Source: Deinococcus betulae
Lineage (GTDB): Bacteria > Deinococcota > Deinococci > Deinococcales > Deinococcaceae
NCBI RefSeq assembly: GCF_020166395.1
Contig: NZ_JAIQXU010000039.1
Location: forward strand, 1-37,025
Direction: 5' to 3'
DNA: 37,025 nucleotides
Numbering within the stretch: the stretch's first letter is position 1; each line of letters begins with the position of its first letter. A program made the translations under genes and the position numbers. A model generated the notes under the pieces. The model was not told where the DNA came from. It searched no databases and was given only the letters and a program-made list of their open reading frames with translations. This document shows positions 23,388 to 36,979 of the stretch, one piece after another.

Positions 23388-23532
23388 AGGAATCAGGTGC
23401 AGCTCCAAAGAGAGGGGAAGGGCGGTGGCAAAAGGCCACAGGGGCCTGTGACTGTCCAGAGTACCGCGCAGGGCTGACGGTTTCCTGAAGTGCAGGACAC
23501 AGTGGGACACAAATGAACGCTCGGTCAGATCA

Positions 23533-23567
23533 TGATAAAGGCAGACTGGGAGGGGCGCCAGTCTGCC
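23533..23567 (-). terminator. terminator of the BCKDH operon
   Basis: GGCAGACTGG and CCAGTCTGCC (23567-23558 and 23549-23540) form a perfect 10-bp stem with an 8-nt loop, 25 nt after the E2 stop on the minus strand. A short TTTAT tail follows. The tail is weak but the stem is strong. Confidence 0.65.
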
Positions 23568-23591
23568 GGAAGATTGAGCGGGGTACTGGAT

Positions 23592-25142
23592 TTACATCGC
23601 TTCGAGCATCAGCCGGTCGGGATTTTCCAGCAGGCGGATGACTTCTTTGCAAAAGCGCGCGGCCTCGGCGCCGTCCACCAGGCGGTGGTCGAACGACAGG
23701 CTGAGGTACATCATGTGAGCCACTACGATCTCGTCGTATTCATTGACGATGGGCCGCTTCACGATGGAGTGAACTCCCAGGATGGCGGCGTCGGGCACGT
23801 TGATGATGGGGAACGAGAACAGCGCGCCAATCGAGCCGATGTTCGTGATGGAAAAGGTGCTGCCCGCCAGCTCATCGGCCTGCAACTTCCCGGCCTGCGC
23901 GCGGCCGGCCAGGTCGGTCACTTCGCGGGCGAGATCAAAGACGCTCTTGTGGTTCACGTCTTTGATGACAGGCACCGTCAGGCCGGCGTCGGTGGCGACC
24001 GCCATGCCGAGGTTGTAGTAGCGCTTCTGCACGATTTCCTGGGTGGCCTCGTCGAAAGAGGTGTTCAGGCTGGGGAATTTGCGCAGGGCCACGGTGACGG
24101 CCTTGAAGATAAAGGGCAGGTACGACAGCTTGACCCCGGAAGCCGCCGCTTCGTCCTTGACGCGGGCGCGGAATTCGACCAGTTTGGTCAGGTTCACCTC
24201 GTCCACCGTCAGGGTGCGCACGGTGTAGAGGTGGCTGGCCTGCATCTGGGTGCTGATGGCCCGGCGCATGCCACGCAGGGGCACGCGGTCTTCCAGGGCC
24301 TCGTAGCCCTTGGGCGTGCGGTACTGCACGGGGGCAACGGGCAGGCCGCTCGCGCCGGCTTTGGCGGCCTGAGCCGGCGCGCTCTGGGCTGGGGCGTTCT
24401 GAGACGGCGCCGCCTGAGCGGAAGCGGCCTGCTCGCGGTGGGCCAGCACGTCCGGCACGCGGATGCGGCCATTGGGGCCGCTGCCCTGTACCTGGGCCAG
24501 GTCCAGGCCCAGTTCGCGGGCCAGTTGCCGCGCGGCGGGAACCGCCAGCACCCGGCCGTCGGCGCGGCCGGCGGGGGCCGGTTCGCGGTTCAGGATGCTG
24601 CCGACGCCGCCCGTGTAGGTGCCCGGCGCGCCGCTGCCCGCCAGGTTCTCGCCGGCGCGGTTGGTCAGGCCCTGCACCTGAATCTTCTCGTCCGAAGCAA
24701 AGGCCTTGAAGAGACTGGTGGAGTCGTCGTCGGCGCCCTTTTTCATGTGGCCGGCTTCCACGATGCTGCCGCCCTCGCTGGCTGCTCCGCCCACCTGCTC
24801 ACGTTCTTCCTGGGCCTGGGGGGGCAGAGCGCTGCCGGGCGCGGCGGGGCTGCCCGCGCTCGCCTGAATCGCCTGGGTGGGCGTGGGGGCCGCTGCACTG
24901 GCGCTGCCGCCCTCGTCAATCAGGGCAATGGCGGCGTGAACGGCGACCACATCGCCCTCGCCGGCCAGGCGCTTGCTCAGCACGCCGGCCACAGGACTAG
25001 GCAGTTCGACCGTCACCTTGTCGGTCATGACTTCGCACAGGGGCTGTTCCAGGACGATGGTGTCGCCTTCTTGGACCAGCCACTTGAGAATTTCGCCTTC
25101 GACCACGCTTTCGGCCAGTTCGGGCAGCAGGACTTCTTTCAT
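23592..25142 (-). CDS. branched-chain 2-oxoacid dehydrogenase E2 (dihydrolipoyl acyltransferase)
   Basis: Core enzyme of the 2-oxoacid dehydrogenase complex: passes the acyl group from E1 through its lipoyl arm to CoA. The 516-aa product has one lipoyl domain (residues 1-78, lipoyl lysine K42 in EVMTDKVTVE), a long Ala/Pro linker, a peripheral-subunit-binding domain (about 215-250, AVPAARQLARELGLDLAQV), a second linker, and the catalytic domain ending SFDHRLVDGAEAARF, with the DHRxxDG active-site motif. SD GAGGT is 5 nt before ATG. Neighbouring E1 genes of BCKDH type support branched-chain amino acid use. No E3 gene is in the window. Confidence 0.95.
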   Translation of the reverse strand: MKEVLLPELAESVVEGEILKWLVQEGDTIVLEQPLCEVMTDKVTVELPSPVAGVLSKRLAGEGDVVAVHAAIALIDEGGSASAAAPTPTQAIQASAGSPAAPGSALPPQAQEEREQVGGAASEGGSIVEAGHMKKGADDDSTSLFKAFASDEKIQVQGLTNRAGENLAGSGAPGTYTGGVGSILNREPAPAGRADGRVLAVPAARQLARELGLDLAQVQGSGPNGRIRVPDVLAHREQAASAQAAPSQNAPAQSAPAQAAKAGASGLPVAPVQYRTPKGYEALEDRVPLRGMRRAISTQMQASHLYTVRTLTVDEVNLTKLVEFRARVKDEAAASGVKLSYLPFIFKAVTVALRKFPSLNTSFDEATQEIVQKRYYNLGMAVATDAGLTVPVIKDVNHKSVFDLAREVTDLAGRAQAGKLQADELAGSTFSITNIGSIGALFSFPIINVPDAAILGVHSIVKRPIVNEYDEIVVAHMMYLSLSFDHRLVDGAEAARFCKEVIRLLENPDRLMLEAM

Positions 25143-25172
25143 GGAATACCTCGTTGGTTGGAGAGAAACGGT

Positions 25173-25406
25173 TTAGCGCAGCACGAAAACGCGCAGCAGG
25201 CCGTAAATCAGCAGCAGGGCGCCCAGCACCTGAATCCAGCGCTCGCCGCGCGCATACACCCAGGCGCTCAGCCCCAGCAGGGCGAACAAGCCGCCGATGG
25301 CGGCGCTCTGCCAGGGTTCGGCCAAGCGACCTGTCAGGGCGTATAGGCTAAACCCGATCAGTAGGCCCAGAGTGCCCAGCAGCGGGCGCAGGAGGTCAGG
25401 ACGCAT
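25173..25406 (-). CDS. small three-helix membrane protein inside the BCKDH operon
   Basis: A 77-aa, almost entirely hydrophobic protein with likely membrane helices at about residues 5-26, 32-52 and 56-76. No family was recognised. It lies between E1-beta and E2 on the same strand, 30 nt before the E2 start. A TAAGCT -10-like box ends 8 nt before its ATG (25420-25415), so it may also be transcribed on its own as a nearly leaderless mRNA. Confidence 0.7.
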   Translation of the reverse strand: MRPDLLRPLLGTLGLLIGFSLYALTGRLAEPWQSAAIGGLFALLGLSAWVYARGERWIQVLGALLLIYGLLRVFVLR

Positions 25407-25487
25407 CAGGCCACAGCTTAGCGAGATTCTGCCGGGGCCCGTTTGGTACCTGTACCGCGCCGCTGGACACCTCTGCGTGCCGGCACG

Positions 25488-26518
<1,031 letters not shown>

Positions 26519-26522
<4 letters not shown>

Positions 26523-27628
26523 GCCTGGCCTCCGGTCTGTTCAGCGCGGAGGAAGGCTTCTTGCTGCCGCAGGTGGTCGGGCAGGTCGGCGTAGACGTCT
26601 TCAAAGACAATGCGCCAGTCGGGCTGGCCGGTGGCCTCGGCCCGCAGGACCTGCTCATCCACCTCGCGGTGCGTTCGGGCGATCAGCTCGGCGCGTTCCT
26701 CGGCGCTGATGGGATGGCCCAGATGCTCCAGCAGTTTTTCCACGCGGGTGATCGGGTCACGGCCCAGCCACTCCTCGACTTCTTCACGGGTGCGGTAATG
26801 CTTCTCGGCGTCCGCGTCGGCGTTGGAGTGAGAGCCCACGCGGTAGGTGAGGCACTCCACAAGCGCGGGGCCGCCGCCCCCACGAATTTGCTCGGCGACC
26901 TGGGTCAGCACCTCCATGACAGCCACGATGTCGTTGCCGTCCACGTAGTAGCCGGGCATCCCGTAAGCTTTGGCCTTGATGTGGATGGTCTCGCTGGCTG
27001 TCTGTTCACGGATAGAGGTGCTGATGGCCCACTGGTTGTTCTCGCACACGAACAGCGCGGGGGCCTGAGCGGCGCCCGCCATGTTGAGGCCCGAATGCCA
27101 GTCGCCTTCGCTGGTGGCGCCGTCGCCGAAGGTGCAGACCGTAATCTCGTCCACGCCCAGATACTTCTGAGCCATCGCGTTGCCCGCCGCTGGGGGCACC
27201 TGCGAGGCGATGGAGCTGGAGATAGACACGAAGTTTTGCGCCTGTGCGGCAAAGTGGTGGGGCATCTGACGGCCGCGGCAGGTGTCGGAGTTGGTCCCCA
27301 GGCACTGGCTGATCAGCTCGTACATAGGGACGCCCATCGCCAGCCCCAGGGTGTGGTCGCGGTAGTAGGGCCACACCCAGTCGTGGCCCACGCGGATAGA
27401 ACGCGCCAGGCCCACCTGGGTGGCTTCCATGCCGCTGGACTGGGCGTAGAAGGTGGTGCGGCCCTGGCGCAGCAGGGTAATCAGCTTGCGGTCGAACTCG
27501 CGCGCCTGAATCATCAGGGCGTGCAACTCGCGCAGCAGTTCGGGGGTAAACCGTGCGGGCAGCGGCTGCACCGGGGTGCCGTCTTCCGCGACGTAGCGAA
27601 TCGGTTCGGGGGTGAACGGTTGAATCAT
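26519..27628 (-). CDS. branched-chain 2-oxoacid dehydrogenase E1 alpha
   Basis: A 369-aa thiamine-diphosphate subunit of the 2-oxoacid dehydrogenase. The ThDP/Mg motif runs from GDG (residues 168-170, [11 protein letters not shown]) to NN (197-198, ENNQWAIST). The tail [16 protein letters not shown] resembles the phosphorylation-loop region of BCKDH E1-alpha. First gene of the E1a-E1b-membrane protein-E2 operon. SD AGGAGG lies 9 nt before ATG, at the edge of a 9-bp hairpin. A TetR-type operator candidate lies about 80 nt upstream. Confidence 0.95.
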
Positions 27629-27630
27629 GG

Positions 27631-27668
27631 GCTTCGGCCTCCTGGCTTTCGCGGCAGGGGGCCGAAGC
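27631..27668 (-). promoter_or_regulatory. hairpin at the E1-alpha ribosome-binding site
   Basis: GCTTCGGCC and GGCCGAAGC (27668-27660 with 27639-27631) form a perfect 9-bp stem with a 20-nt loop. The 3' arm begins in the last two bases of the SD AGGAGG and ends 2 nt before the ATG, so folding would hinder initiation. Confidence 0.45.
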
Positions 27669-27705
27669 GGCGCTGACGGCCCCCACCGTGGTCAAATCTG
27701 TCTAG

Positions 27706-27727
27706 CAAACGCTCGTTAGGCATTTTA
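27706..27727 (-). promoter_or_regulatory. TetR-type operator and -10 box of the BCKDH operon
   Basis: Minus-strand CTAACGAGCGTTTG (27719-27706) fits the pseudopalindrome CNAACGNNCGTTNG that I recall for PaaR of Thermus thermophilus, a TetR-family repressor sensing an acyl-CoA. It lies just after a -10-like TAAAAT (27727-27722), over the predicted transcription start, a classic repressor position. No regulator gene is in the window and the -35 is unclear. Confidence 0.5.
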
Positions 27728-27920
27728 GACCGTTTGGTGAGGAAAGGGGTCACGCCTGTCCAAAGTGTGGCGCTGAGGTGAGGGGGATGCTCACGGCGGC
27801 TGCCAGTTAGGGGTGAAAGCACCTGTTAGCGTTGCACTTCTGCTGCTGTGTGGTGTGTGCACTCATTTCATTCGGCCTGGCGCACGCCCCTTCAACGGCT
27901 CTGGGTCCCGCTGTCAGGGC

Positions 27921-29525
27921 CTAATGCACGAAGAAGACGAGGTCAGCTGGCACCTGAGGCGGCACCGGTCTCCCCTCCCCCAGCGGCGCCAGCGAAGCGG
28001 CCAGCGTGTGCGCCTGCGCCAGATAGGCGGCGTAGGGCACGGGGCCAGCCTCCTGGCGGGGCCGCTCGGCGCCGAACAGGTCCAGCGGCGCTGTATCGGC
28101 CGGGTGGGTCCAGGCCCCACTCATCCAGTCAAAGTCGTAGAGGGCCACGAAGCGCTCGCCGTACTCAGCCACAAATTCCACGGCGTCCAGCAGAAATGCC
28201 ACCTCTTCATCGGTGGCCCACGGGGCGAGGTTCAGGCGGGTCCAGCCGGGCTTAACGCCGTCCACATGGTTAAGCGCGCACTGGAAGTAGCGCTCGCTCG
28301 TCTGGTCATCCACCCGCAGCAGGGCGTGGCCGTAGGGGCCAGCGCAGGCGCAGCCGCCGCGCGCCTGAATGCCGAACAGGTCGTTCAGCAGGCGAACCAC
28401 CAGGCGGGGGTGCAACTGCCCGCCGCCGCTGCTCGTAAAGGTCAGGAACGACAGGAAAGCCAGGCGGGGGGCGTCCAGGTTGCCCAGCAGGCGCAGCCGG
28501 GGGTTGGAGCGCAGGCGGGCCAGTGCGAGGGCGTACAGGTCATGTTCCCGGTCCATCAGGGCCCGCGTGCCCAGATTCTCCTTGACCTTGAAGGCCAGGG
28601 CCGTGCGAATCTTGCCCAGGATGGCGGGGGTGCCAGCGTCCTCCCGCGCCTCAATGTCGTCTACATAAATCTGCCGGGTGCGGCTGACAAAGCTCACGGT
28701 GCCGCCGCCCGCCGTACTGGGGACCGTCAGGCGGTACAGCTCTTGCCGGAAACACAGCAGCCCTGGTGTGCCGGGCCCGCCCACGAACTTATGCGGGCTC
28801 AGGAAGACAGCGTCGTAGCCGTCGGGTTGTCCCGGCTTCATGTCAATGGGGACATACGGCGCGCTGGCGGCAAAGTCGAAGAAGGCATAGGCCCCATGCG
28901 CGTGCAGAATGCGGGCCACCGACCGGGTGTCCGTGAGCAGCCCCGTGACGTTGCTGGCGGCGCTGAACGAGCCGATCTTGGGCCGCCCGGCGTACTGGGG
29001 CTGCTTCAGGGCCCTGACCAGGGCGTCCAGGTCGAGATTCCCCTTTTCGCACAGAGGAATCTCGACCACCTCGGCCAGGGTTTCGCGCCAGCTGATGTCG
29101 TTGCTGTGGTGCTCGTAAGGCCCCACGAACACCACCGGGCGCCCGCTGGTGGGTAAGCCGGCCAGTAGAGCCTCCCGGTGATGGGCGCCCACCGCCAGCC
29201 CCAGGATGTCCTGCATGCGCCGTACCGCTGCGGTGCTGCCCGAACCGCAGAACACCAGCTTGCAGGTCTGATCGCCGCCGAGCTGCCCTTTGACATACTC
29301 GGCGGCCTGATGGGTCAGGTGGGTGGAATGTGCGCCGGTGGCGCTGTCTTCGGTGTGGGTGTTGGCATACAGCGGCAGGGCCAAAGAGGCCACCCGGTCT
29401 TCCACACTCCGCAGTGCCCGGCCCGAGGCCACGTAGTCGGCGTAGGTGACGCGGCGCTCGCCGTAGGGGGTGCGGATGACGGTGCCTTCCCCGATCAGGT
29501 CGGCGCGCAGCGCGGCGAAGTCCAT
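27921..29525 (-). CDS. class V aminotransferase (cysteine-desulfurase-like)
   Basis: A 534-aa PLP enzyme. The PLP lysine lies in [17 protein letters not shown], and a cysteine-rich loop, [15 protein letters not shown], near the C-terminal third resembles the reactive loop of cysteine desulfurase and selenocysteine lyase relatives. About 100-150 residues longer than NifS/IscS. No iron-sulfur genes adjoin, so the substrate is open. ATG 29525 ([10 protein letters not shown]) is preferred because a TAAGAT -10 box ends 5 nt upstream; the frame reaching 29576 crosses that promoter. Confidence 0.85.
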   Translation of the reverse strand: MDFAALRADLIGEGTVIRTPYGERRVTYADYVASGRALRSVEDRVASLALPLYANTHTEDSATGAHSTHLTHQAAEYVKGQLGGDQTCKLVFCGSGSTAAVRRMQDILGLAVGAHHREALLAGLPTSGRPVVFVGPYEHHSNDISWRETLAEVVEIPLCEKGNLDLDALVRALKQPQYAGRPKIGSFSAASNVTGLLTDTRSVARILHAHGAYAFFDFAASAPYVPIDMKPGQPDGYDAVFLSPHKFVGGPGTPGLLCFRQELYRLTVPSTAGGGTVSFVSRTRQIYVDDIEAREDAGTPAILGKIRTALAFKVKENLGTRALMDREHDLYALALARLRSNPRLRLLGNLDAPRLAFLSFLTFTSSGGGQLHPRLVVRLLNDLFGIQARGGCACAGPYGHALLRVDDQTSERYFQCALNHVDGVKPGWTRLNLAPWATDEEVAFLLDAVEFVAEYGERFVALYDFDWMSGAWTHPADTAPLDLFGAERPRQEAGPVPYAAYLAQAHTLAASLAPLGEGRPVPPQVPADLVFFVH

Positions 29526-29530
29526 GCCCC

Positions 29531-29536
29531 ATCTTA
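29531..29536 (-). promoter_or_regulatory. -10 box for the leaderless class V aminotransferase mRNA
   Basis: TAAGAT, then GGGGC, then ATG on the minus strand. No SD. Initiation falls on the start codon. TTGTTG 18 bp upstream is a weak -35. The 100-nt space is shared with the divergent mnmG promoter (TACACT at 29609-29614). Confidence 0.5.
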
Positions 29537-29625
29537 GGCACCCGGTCACTGTGGCAACAACGCCCCCGACCAGCAATGTGGATCACGCTGGGGCTGGCCG
29601 GTGGGGTCTACACTGGCCGGTTGAG

Positions 29626-31431
<1,806 letters not shown>

Positions 31432-31497
31432 CCGTGAAACAAGAAGCAGGCGGCGAGAAGGGCCACCGCCTGCCGGCCGTCTCTTGACCCCCATCAC

Positions 31498-31524
31498 GTT
31501 TCACGGGAAACTTGACGGTGAAAC
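31498..31524. repeat. parS: composite parS-like site, copy 2
   Basis: GTTTCACGGGAAAC (31498-31511) matches the parS core at 13 of 14 positions and is followed by CGGTGAAAC (31516-31524), an extra half-site. The layout is the same as copy 1, 84 bp away, including the flanking AAGA. Between the copies lies an 8-bp hairpin, GCAGGCGG/CCGCCTGC (31446-31473). Confidence 0.75.
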
Positions 31525-31539
31525 AAGAGGGGGCAAGAC

Positions 31540-31860
31540 TTGGCAACATTTGAACAGGGCCTGCTGCTGGGCATTTTGATCGGCGAGGGGCACTTCGGTG
31601 GAGACGGCAAGCAGCCGCAGGTCACCCTGCGCATGCACACCCGTCACCAGAAATTGTTTGAAACCCTGCTGCGCCTCTGCCCTGGCTCGAAGCTGTACGG
31701 GCCGTATGACCACGGAGGTCGGCGCTATTTTCAGTGGATGGCGCGCGGGGCCGTGCTGCGCGACACCCTGCTGCCGCTGCTGGACGCCCTCCCCCTGGAG
31801 ACCATTGATGATCACGTGTACGAGAGGTATCAGGATATGAAAACCAGGTATGGCCTGTGA
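31540..31860 (+). CDS. short single-motif LAGLIDADG-domain protein
   Basis: A 106-aa protein with one LAGLIDADG-like motif, [17 protein letters not shown], followed by [41 protein letters not shown], the usual beta-strand pattern of that fold. Homing endonucleases of this type need two motifs or a dimer, and typically exceed 150 aa. The WhiA family shows that the fold can serve in regulation. Start TTG with SD GAGGGGG about 6 nt upstream; GTGA overlap with rsmG shows it is a settled operon member. No intron or intein is near. Whether it cuts DNA is unknown. Confidence 0.75.
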   Translation: MATFEQGLLLGILIGEGHFGGDGKQPQVTLRMHTRHQKLFETLLRLCPGSKLYGPYDHGGRRYFQWMARGAVLRDTLLPLLDALPLETIDDHVYERYQDMKTRYGL

Positions 31861-32594
31861 CGCCTGAAGGCGAGGCCCTGCTGCGCCAGGGGGCTGATGA
31901 GCTGAATGTAACGCTGGACGACGCCCGGCAGGCGCAGTTTGCCGCCCTGCTGACGCTGCTTCAGGAAGCCAACACGAAGGTCAACCTGACCGCCTTGAAA
32001 ACAGAGACCGACATTATCCTCAAGCATTTCGTGGATTCCCTGAGTTGCCTGCGCGGCGGCCATCTGGAGGGCGCTGGGCGGGTGCTGGACCTTGGTACGG
32101 GGGCTGGCTTTCCAGCCCTGCCGCTGGCCATCATGCGGCCAGACACGATTTTTCTTCCCCTGGATTCCATCCGTAAAAAGATTGATTTCGTGCGGGGCGC
32201 CGCCGAGGCGCTGGGCCTGGGCAACGTGCAGCCGCAGGTAGGCCGCGCCGAGACCCTGGGCCGCGACCCCGCCCACCGCGACACGTACGACCGTGTGGTG
32301 TGCCGGGCCGTGGCGGCGCTGCCCGTGCTGGCCGAGCTGGCCCTGCCCCTGCTGCGCCCAGGCGGCCTGCTGGTCGCCCAGAAAGGGCCTATTGCCGAAG
32401 ATGAGCTGGAGGCTGGCGGCCGCGCGGCCACAGAGTTGGGAGGCCGCATGACCAAGGTAGACGCCTTCGCTCTGCCGGTGCTCGGCGACGCCCGGACCCT
32501 TGTGGTGGTCGAGAAGGTTGGTCCGTCCCCCAGCAAATACCCCAGACGCGAAGGCGTACCGGCCTCGCAGCCGCTATTCTGGACGGCACGGTGA
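31857..32594 (+). CDS. rsmG: 16S rRNA (guanine527-N7)-methyltransferase RsmG (GidB)
   Basis: SAM-dependent methyltransferase of 245 aa acting on G527 of 16S rRNA. The N-terminal helix has [24 protein letters not shown], the SAM motif is [17 protein letters not shown], then [26 protein letters not shown] and the family end SKYPRREG. Start GTG overlaps the LAGLIDADG gene stop (GTGA). Part of the conserved order mnmG-rsmG-parA-parB. Confidence 0.96.
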   Translation: MTPEGEALLRQGADELNVTLDDARQAQFAALLTLLQEANTKVNLTALKTETDIILKHFVDSLSCLRGGHLEGAGRVLDLGTGAGFPALPLAIMRPDTIFLPLDSIRKKIDFVRGAAEALGLGNVQPQVGRAETLGRDPAHRDTYDRVVCRAVAALPVLAELALPLLRPGGLLVAQKGPIAEDELEAGGRAATELGGRMTKVDAFALPVLGDARTLVVVEKVGPSPSKYPRREGVPASQPLFWTAR

Positions 32595-32620
32595 ATGGCA
32601 TGACACAGGAGAGGGGCGCG

Positions 32621-34199
<1,579 letters not shown>

Positions 34200-34216
34200 G
34201 GAGGGTTAGACCAGAA

Positions 34217-34247
34217 GGGGGGCAGCGCCGTTCATGGCCTGCCCCCC
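34217..34247. terminator. hairpin between convergent parB and vanW-like gene
   Basis: GGGGGGCAG (34217-34225) pairs perfectly with CTGCCCCCC (34239-34247), with an inner GCC/GGC. It lies 18 nt after parB and 17 nt beyond the stop of the convergent gene. T residues are few on the plus strand, so termination strength is uncertain. Confidence 0.5.
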
Positions 34248-34263
34248 TGGGTTTGTCCCGCTT

Positions 34264-35697
34264 TTAGCGCGTGCCTATCAGGTAGATGTTCGGCCAAGGG
34301 CGGTAGGTGCTTTTCAGGGTGTCCTGTTTGAACACCTTGCCGCCGCGCACAAACTTGCGTGTGACCTCAATGACGGCGCCCGGCGCCGCCCAGTCCACCT
34401 GCTGGCGCTGCCCGGCCGGCAGGCTGCTGTCTTTGATCAGGCGGTCGGCCGGAGAGGGCGTGGTGCTCAGGGTGCGCGGCGCCTCTATCTGAACATCGAA
34501 GGTCCGCGCCTTGCCAAACACGCTTACCACCAGGCGGGCTTCCTCATCATTCCAGTCGCTCTGGAACCACAGGGCTCCGCCCGTGTCATTGGCAAACTTG
34601 AGGTCCAGGCTGGGCTGGTAGATGGTGGCGTCAAGGCCCTGCGGATCGTAGTAGTGTACCTGATAGGAGTGGTTCTGGCGCTGCACCACCGGCAGGCCTG
34701 CGCTGTAGAGGGTGCGGAAGACCGTCGTGCTGACCTGACAGATGCCGCCGCCCACGCCGTTGGCAGTGCGCTCTCCTGCAATCACCAGGCCCGTGACAAA
34801 GCCGCTGCGGGTGTTGATGGGGCCGACCAGCTGGTTAAACGAAATGGTCTTGCCGTCAAACAGGACATCTTTAAAGCGGCTGGCCCCCACATGGATGTTG
34901 GTCACACGGGCGTCGCTGGAGCCGTAGTAATTGGTCTCGCCCGTGCCCAGGTGCGCTGTGATGCCGCGCGACAGGAAATAACTCAGCGTCCGTTTGGGCG
35001 CCGTCTGAGCCCCGAGCGCCACGTTCACCTTGATGCCCTTGGGGTCTTTTAGGGCGGCCAGGAGGCTGGCGCGCGTCTTGTCGAGATTGACCTGGAGGCC
35101 GTTGCGCTGCACCACCGCCCAGCCGTCCCACAGTTCCTCAAACCGGGCGTCCTGCGGCGTGGTGGGGAGTGCCTTCAGGAAGGTCTGTAGATCGGCGTCC
35201 AGGCTCTGGGTGATTTCGCCCCGCTGGCGCAGCAGCGCGACCCGCTTGCCCGGAATGGTCAGCGTGCGGGTGAAGGGCACCGTGGTTTTCTTGCCGGCCA
35301 CCACGGCTGGCCACTGCGCGCTGACCGTGATCAGCAGCGGCGCCGTGATCTTGGCGGGCGTTGTGGTGACCGTGGGGGTGGGGGCCTCCGGCGCTGGGAT
35401 GGGCGCTGGCGCGGTGGGCTCGGGAACTGTCGGCTCGGTTACGGGGGGCGTCGGCGCTGGATCAGTGACGGGCGGGTCCGTAACCGGGGGGGCCGTGACG
35501 GGCGGCTCCTCGGGGGGAGCCGGGGTGGGGGGACTCACCGGGGCAGGCGGTGGGGGCACGGCTGGAATGCCGGGCACCGTCTGCGCAGGAGGGGCCGGAG
35601 ACGGCGAAACAGGCGGAGTGGTCTGGGCAGGGGCACTGGGCGCCGCCGCCAGCAGCAGGGCGCTCAGCAGCCACGCGCGCCGGGTCAGGGGTGACAT
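34264..35697 (-). CDS. exported VanW-family protein
   Basis: A 477-aa protein. The signal peptide [21 protein letters not shown] is followed by about 90 residues of Pro/Thr/Val-rich repeats ([12 protein letters not shown]...), probably a wall-spanning or flexible tether. Next is a peptidoglycan-binding-like region (about 125-230), then the VanW core with [64 protein letters not shown], and a C-terminal G5-like tail. VanW occurs in vancomycin operons but its role is unknown; nothing here indicates resistance. ATG 35697 has a TACTTT -10 box 5 nt upstream. Confidence 0.9.
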   Translation of the reverse strand: MSPLTRRAWLLSALLLAAAPSAPAQTTPPVSPSPAPPAQTVPGIPAVPPPPAPVSPPTPAPPEEPPVTAPPVTDPPVTDPAPTPPVTEPTVPEPTAPAPIPAPEAPTPTVTTTPAKITAPLLITVSAQWPAVVAGKKTTVPFTRTLTIPGKRVALLRQRGEITQSLDADLQTFLKALPTTPQDARFEELWDGWAVVQRNGLQVNLDKTRASLLAALKDPKGIKVNVALGAQTAPKRTLSYFLSRGITAHLGTGETNYYGSSDARVTNIHVGASRFKDVLFDGKTISFNQLVGPINTRSGFVTGLVIAGERTANGVGGGICQVSTTVFRTLYSAGLPVVQRQNHSYQVHYYDPQGLDATIYQPSLDLKFANDTGGALWFQSDWNDEEARLVVSVFGKARTFDVQIEAPRTLSTTPSPADRLIKDSSLPAGQRQQVDWAAPGAVIEVTRKFVRGGKVFKQDTLKSTYRPWPNIYLIGTR

Positions 35698-35702
35698 GGC
35701 GC

Positions 35703-35708
35703 AAAGTA
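35703..35708 (-). promoter_or_regulatory. -10 box for the leaderless vanW-like mRNA
   Basis: The minus strand reads TACTTT, then GCGCC, then ATG at 35697, with no SD. Transcription would begin at the start codon. Confidence 0.45.
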
Positions 35709-35920
35709 TTTCACGGGCAGCGCTGGCGTCCATGAAGGGGCGTCTTCACTGATCGAGATTCCGGTCAAGCCCAGAATATGTGGCGGGCTGAGCCCGACTG
35801 GAAGGCCTCGCAGAGCTGCGCAGTAGAGAAGGAGAAAAGATGGAGTGCCGGGAAGTGGAGCCGCCGGCGCTTTCCTGGACTTTGCGAACAAGGACGGTGA
35901 TGCAAGAGGGGAGAAGCAGG

Positions 35921-35964
35921 GGCAAAAGAGGAGGGAGGCCGAGCCCGAATCAGGGCTCCGCCTC
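35921..35964 (-). terminator. terminator after the YpdA-like gene
   Basis: On the minus strand GAGGC-G-GAGCCC pairs with GGGCTC-G-GCCTC (35964-35935; one G-G mismatch, 6-nt loop) and is followed by CCTCCTCTTTTG. It begins 17 nt after the ypdA stop. The rest of 35734-35980 holds no supported gene. Confidence 0.6.
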
Positions 35965-35980
35965 TCTGCGCCAGCCGCCG

Positions 35981-36979
35981 TTAAGGCGTGGCCAGTTCGC
36001 GCGCCGACAGCTGCCGGGCAATTTCTTCGACCGCAGCGACGGCGTGGTGCCGCCCGTTTTCGATAAACACCTGATTGGTCTTGCCCGCAAAGCCCGCACT
36101 GCCCGCCACGAACAGGCCCGGCACGCTGCTCTGGTAATGCTCGTCCAGCACCAGGCACTCGTCGGGGTGCTGACTGAGGCCCAGGCCTGACAGAAACGAG
36201 AGGTCGGGACGGTAGCCGGTCAGGGCGAAGGTAAAGTGCGTTGGCAGATTCCAGGTGGTGCCGTCCTCCCGCTGCACCGTGACGTGGTCAGGGTGAATCT
36301 CGACCACCCGCGAGTCAAAGTGCGCCGCGATGCTGCCTTCCTTGATGCGGTTTTCCAGGTCAGGGCGCACCCAGTATTTGATGGTGGATTTCAGCTCGGG
36401 GGCACGCACCACCATGGTCACCTGGGCGCCGCCGCGCCACAGGTCCAGCGCCGCGTCGGCCGCGCTGTTGCCTGCGCCGATGACTGTCACGTTCAGGCCC
36501 AGAAAGGGGTGCGCCTCGGTGTAGTAGTGGCTGACATTCTCGCTGTCCTCGCCGGGAATGCCTATAACGTGCGGGTTGTCGTAGTACCCGGTCGCCACCA
36601 CCACGCGCCGCGCTTCGACCACGCCGGGGGTGCCGTCGCGTTTCTCGACGGCCAGCGTGAACCCCGCTGGGGCCGCATGCAGCTGCGTGACCTCGGTGTA
36701 CTGCTCCACATTCAGGGCCTCGCGTTGCGTCACCAGGCGGTAGTACATCAGCGCGTCGCGGCGGTCAGGCTTGTCGTGACCCGTGACCATCGGGTGATTG
36801 CCGATTTCCAGTTCCGGCGCGGTGGTGAAAAAGGTCATGTAGGTGGGGTACTCGAAAATTGCGTTGACCACACAGCCTTTTTCCAGCACCACATAGCTCA
36901 GGCCCGCACGCTTGCAGGCAATCGCGGCGGCCAGGCCCACCGGCCCCGCTCCGACAATGGCGACGTCTACCAGACTCAT
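35981..36979 (-). CDS. ypdA: YpdA-family FAD reductase (putative bacillithiol disulfide reductase)
   Basis: A 332-aa FAD/NAD(P)H oxidoreductase. FAD motif [16 protein letters not shown], the family segment [63 protein letters not shown], the NAD(P)H motif [17 protein letters not shown], and the FAD end [13 protein letters not shown]. The family recycles oxidised bacillithiol, a thiol known in Deinococcus. The GPCG cysteine proposed as the active-site residue in Staphylococcus aureus YpdA is Val here. ATG 36979 ([10 protein letters not shown]) is chosen; CACAAT ends 10 nt before it as a weak -10, and ATG 36988 is possible. Confidence 0.88.
   Translation of the reverse strand: MSLVDVAIVGAGPVGLAAAIACKRAGLSYVVLEKGCVVNAIFEYPTYMTFFTTAPELEIGNHPMVTGHDKPDRRDALMYYRLVTQREALNVEQYTEVTQLHAAPAGFTLAVEKRDGTPGVVEARRVVVATGYYDNPHVIGIPGEDSENVSHYYTEAHPFLGLNVTVIGAGNSAADAALDLWRGGAQVTMVVRAPELKSTIKYWVRPDLENRIKEGSIAAHFDSRVVEIHPDHVTVQREDGTTWNLPTHFTFALTGYRPDLSFLSGLGLSQHPDECLVLDEHYQSSVPGLFVAGSAGFAGKTNQVFIENGRHHAVAAVEEIARQLSARELATP

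Noticed and set aside
23532..25346. 604-codon plus-strand frame opposite the E2 gene
   Set aside because: Antisense shadow of E2; composition follows the codon positions of the real gene and no motif is seen.
27625..27722. 32-codon upstream frame ending ATGA on the E1-alpha start
   Set aside because: Its ATG would overlap the likely -10 box, it lacks an SD, and the region is better explained by operator and hairpin.
34217..34247. Strong bidirectional terminator after parB
   Set aside because: The stem is good but neither side has a proper T tract, so it is listed only with moderate confidence.
34264..35697. Vancomycin resistance gene
   Set aside because: Only the VanW domain is present; there is no VanH/A/X set and VanW proteins are widespread in species without resistance.
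35840..36190. 116-codon plus-strand frame with a good SD (AAGGAG) over the ypdA 3' end
   Set aside because: Most of it is antisense to ypdA, its product is low-complexity and basic, and the ypdA terminator lies within it.
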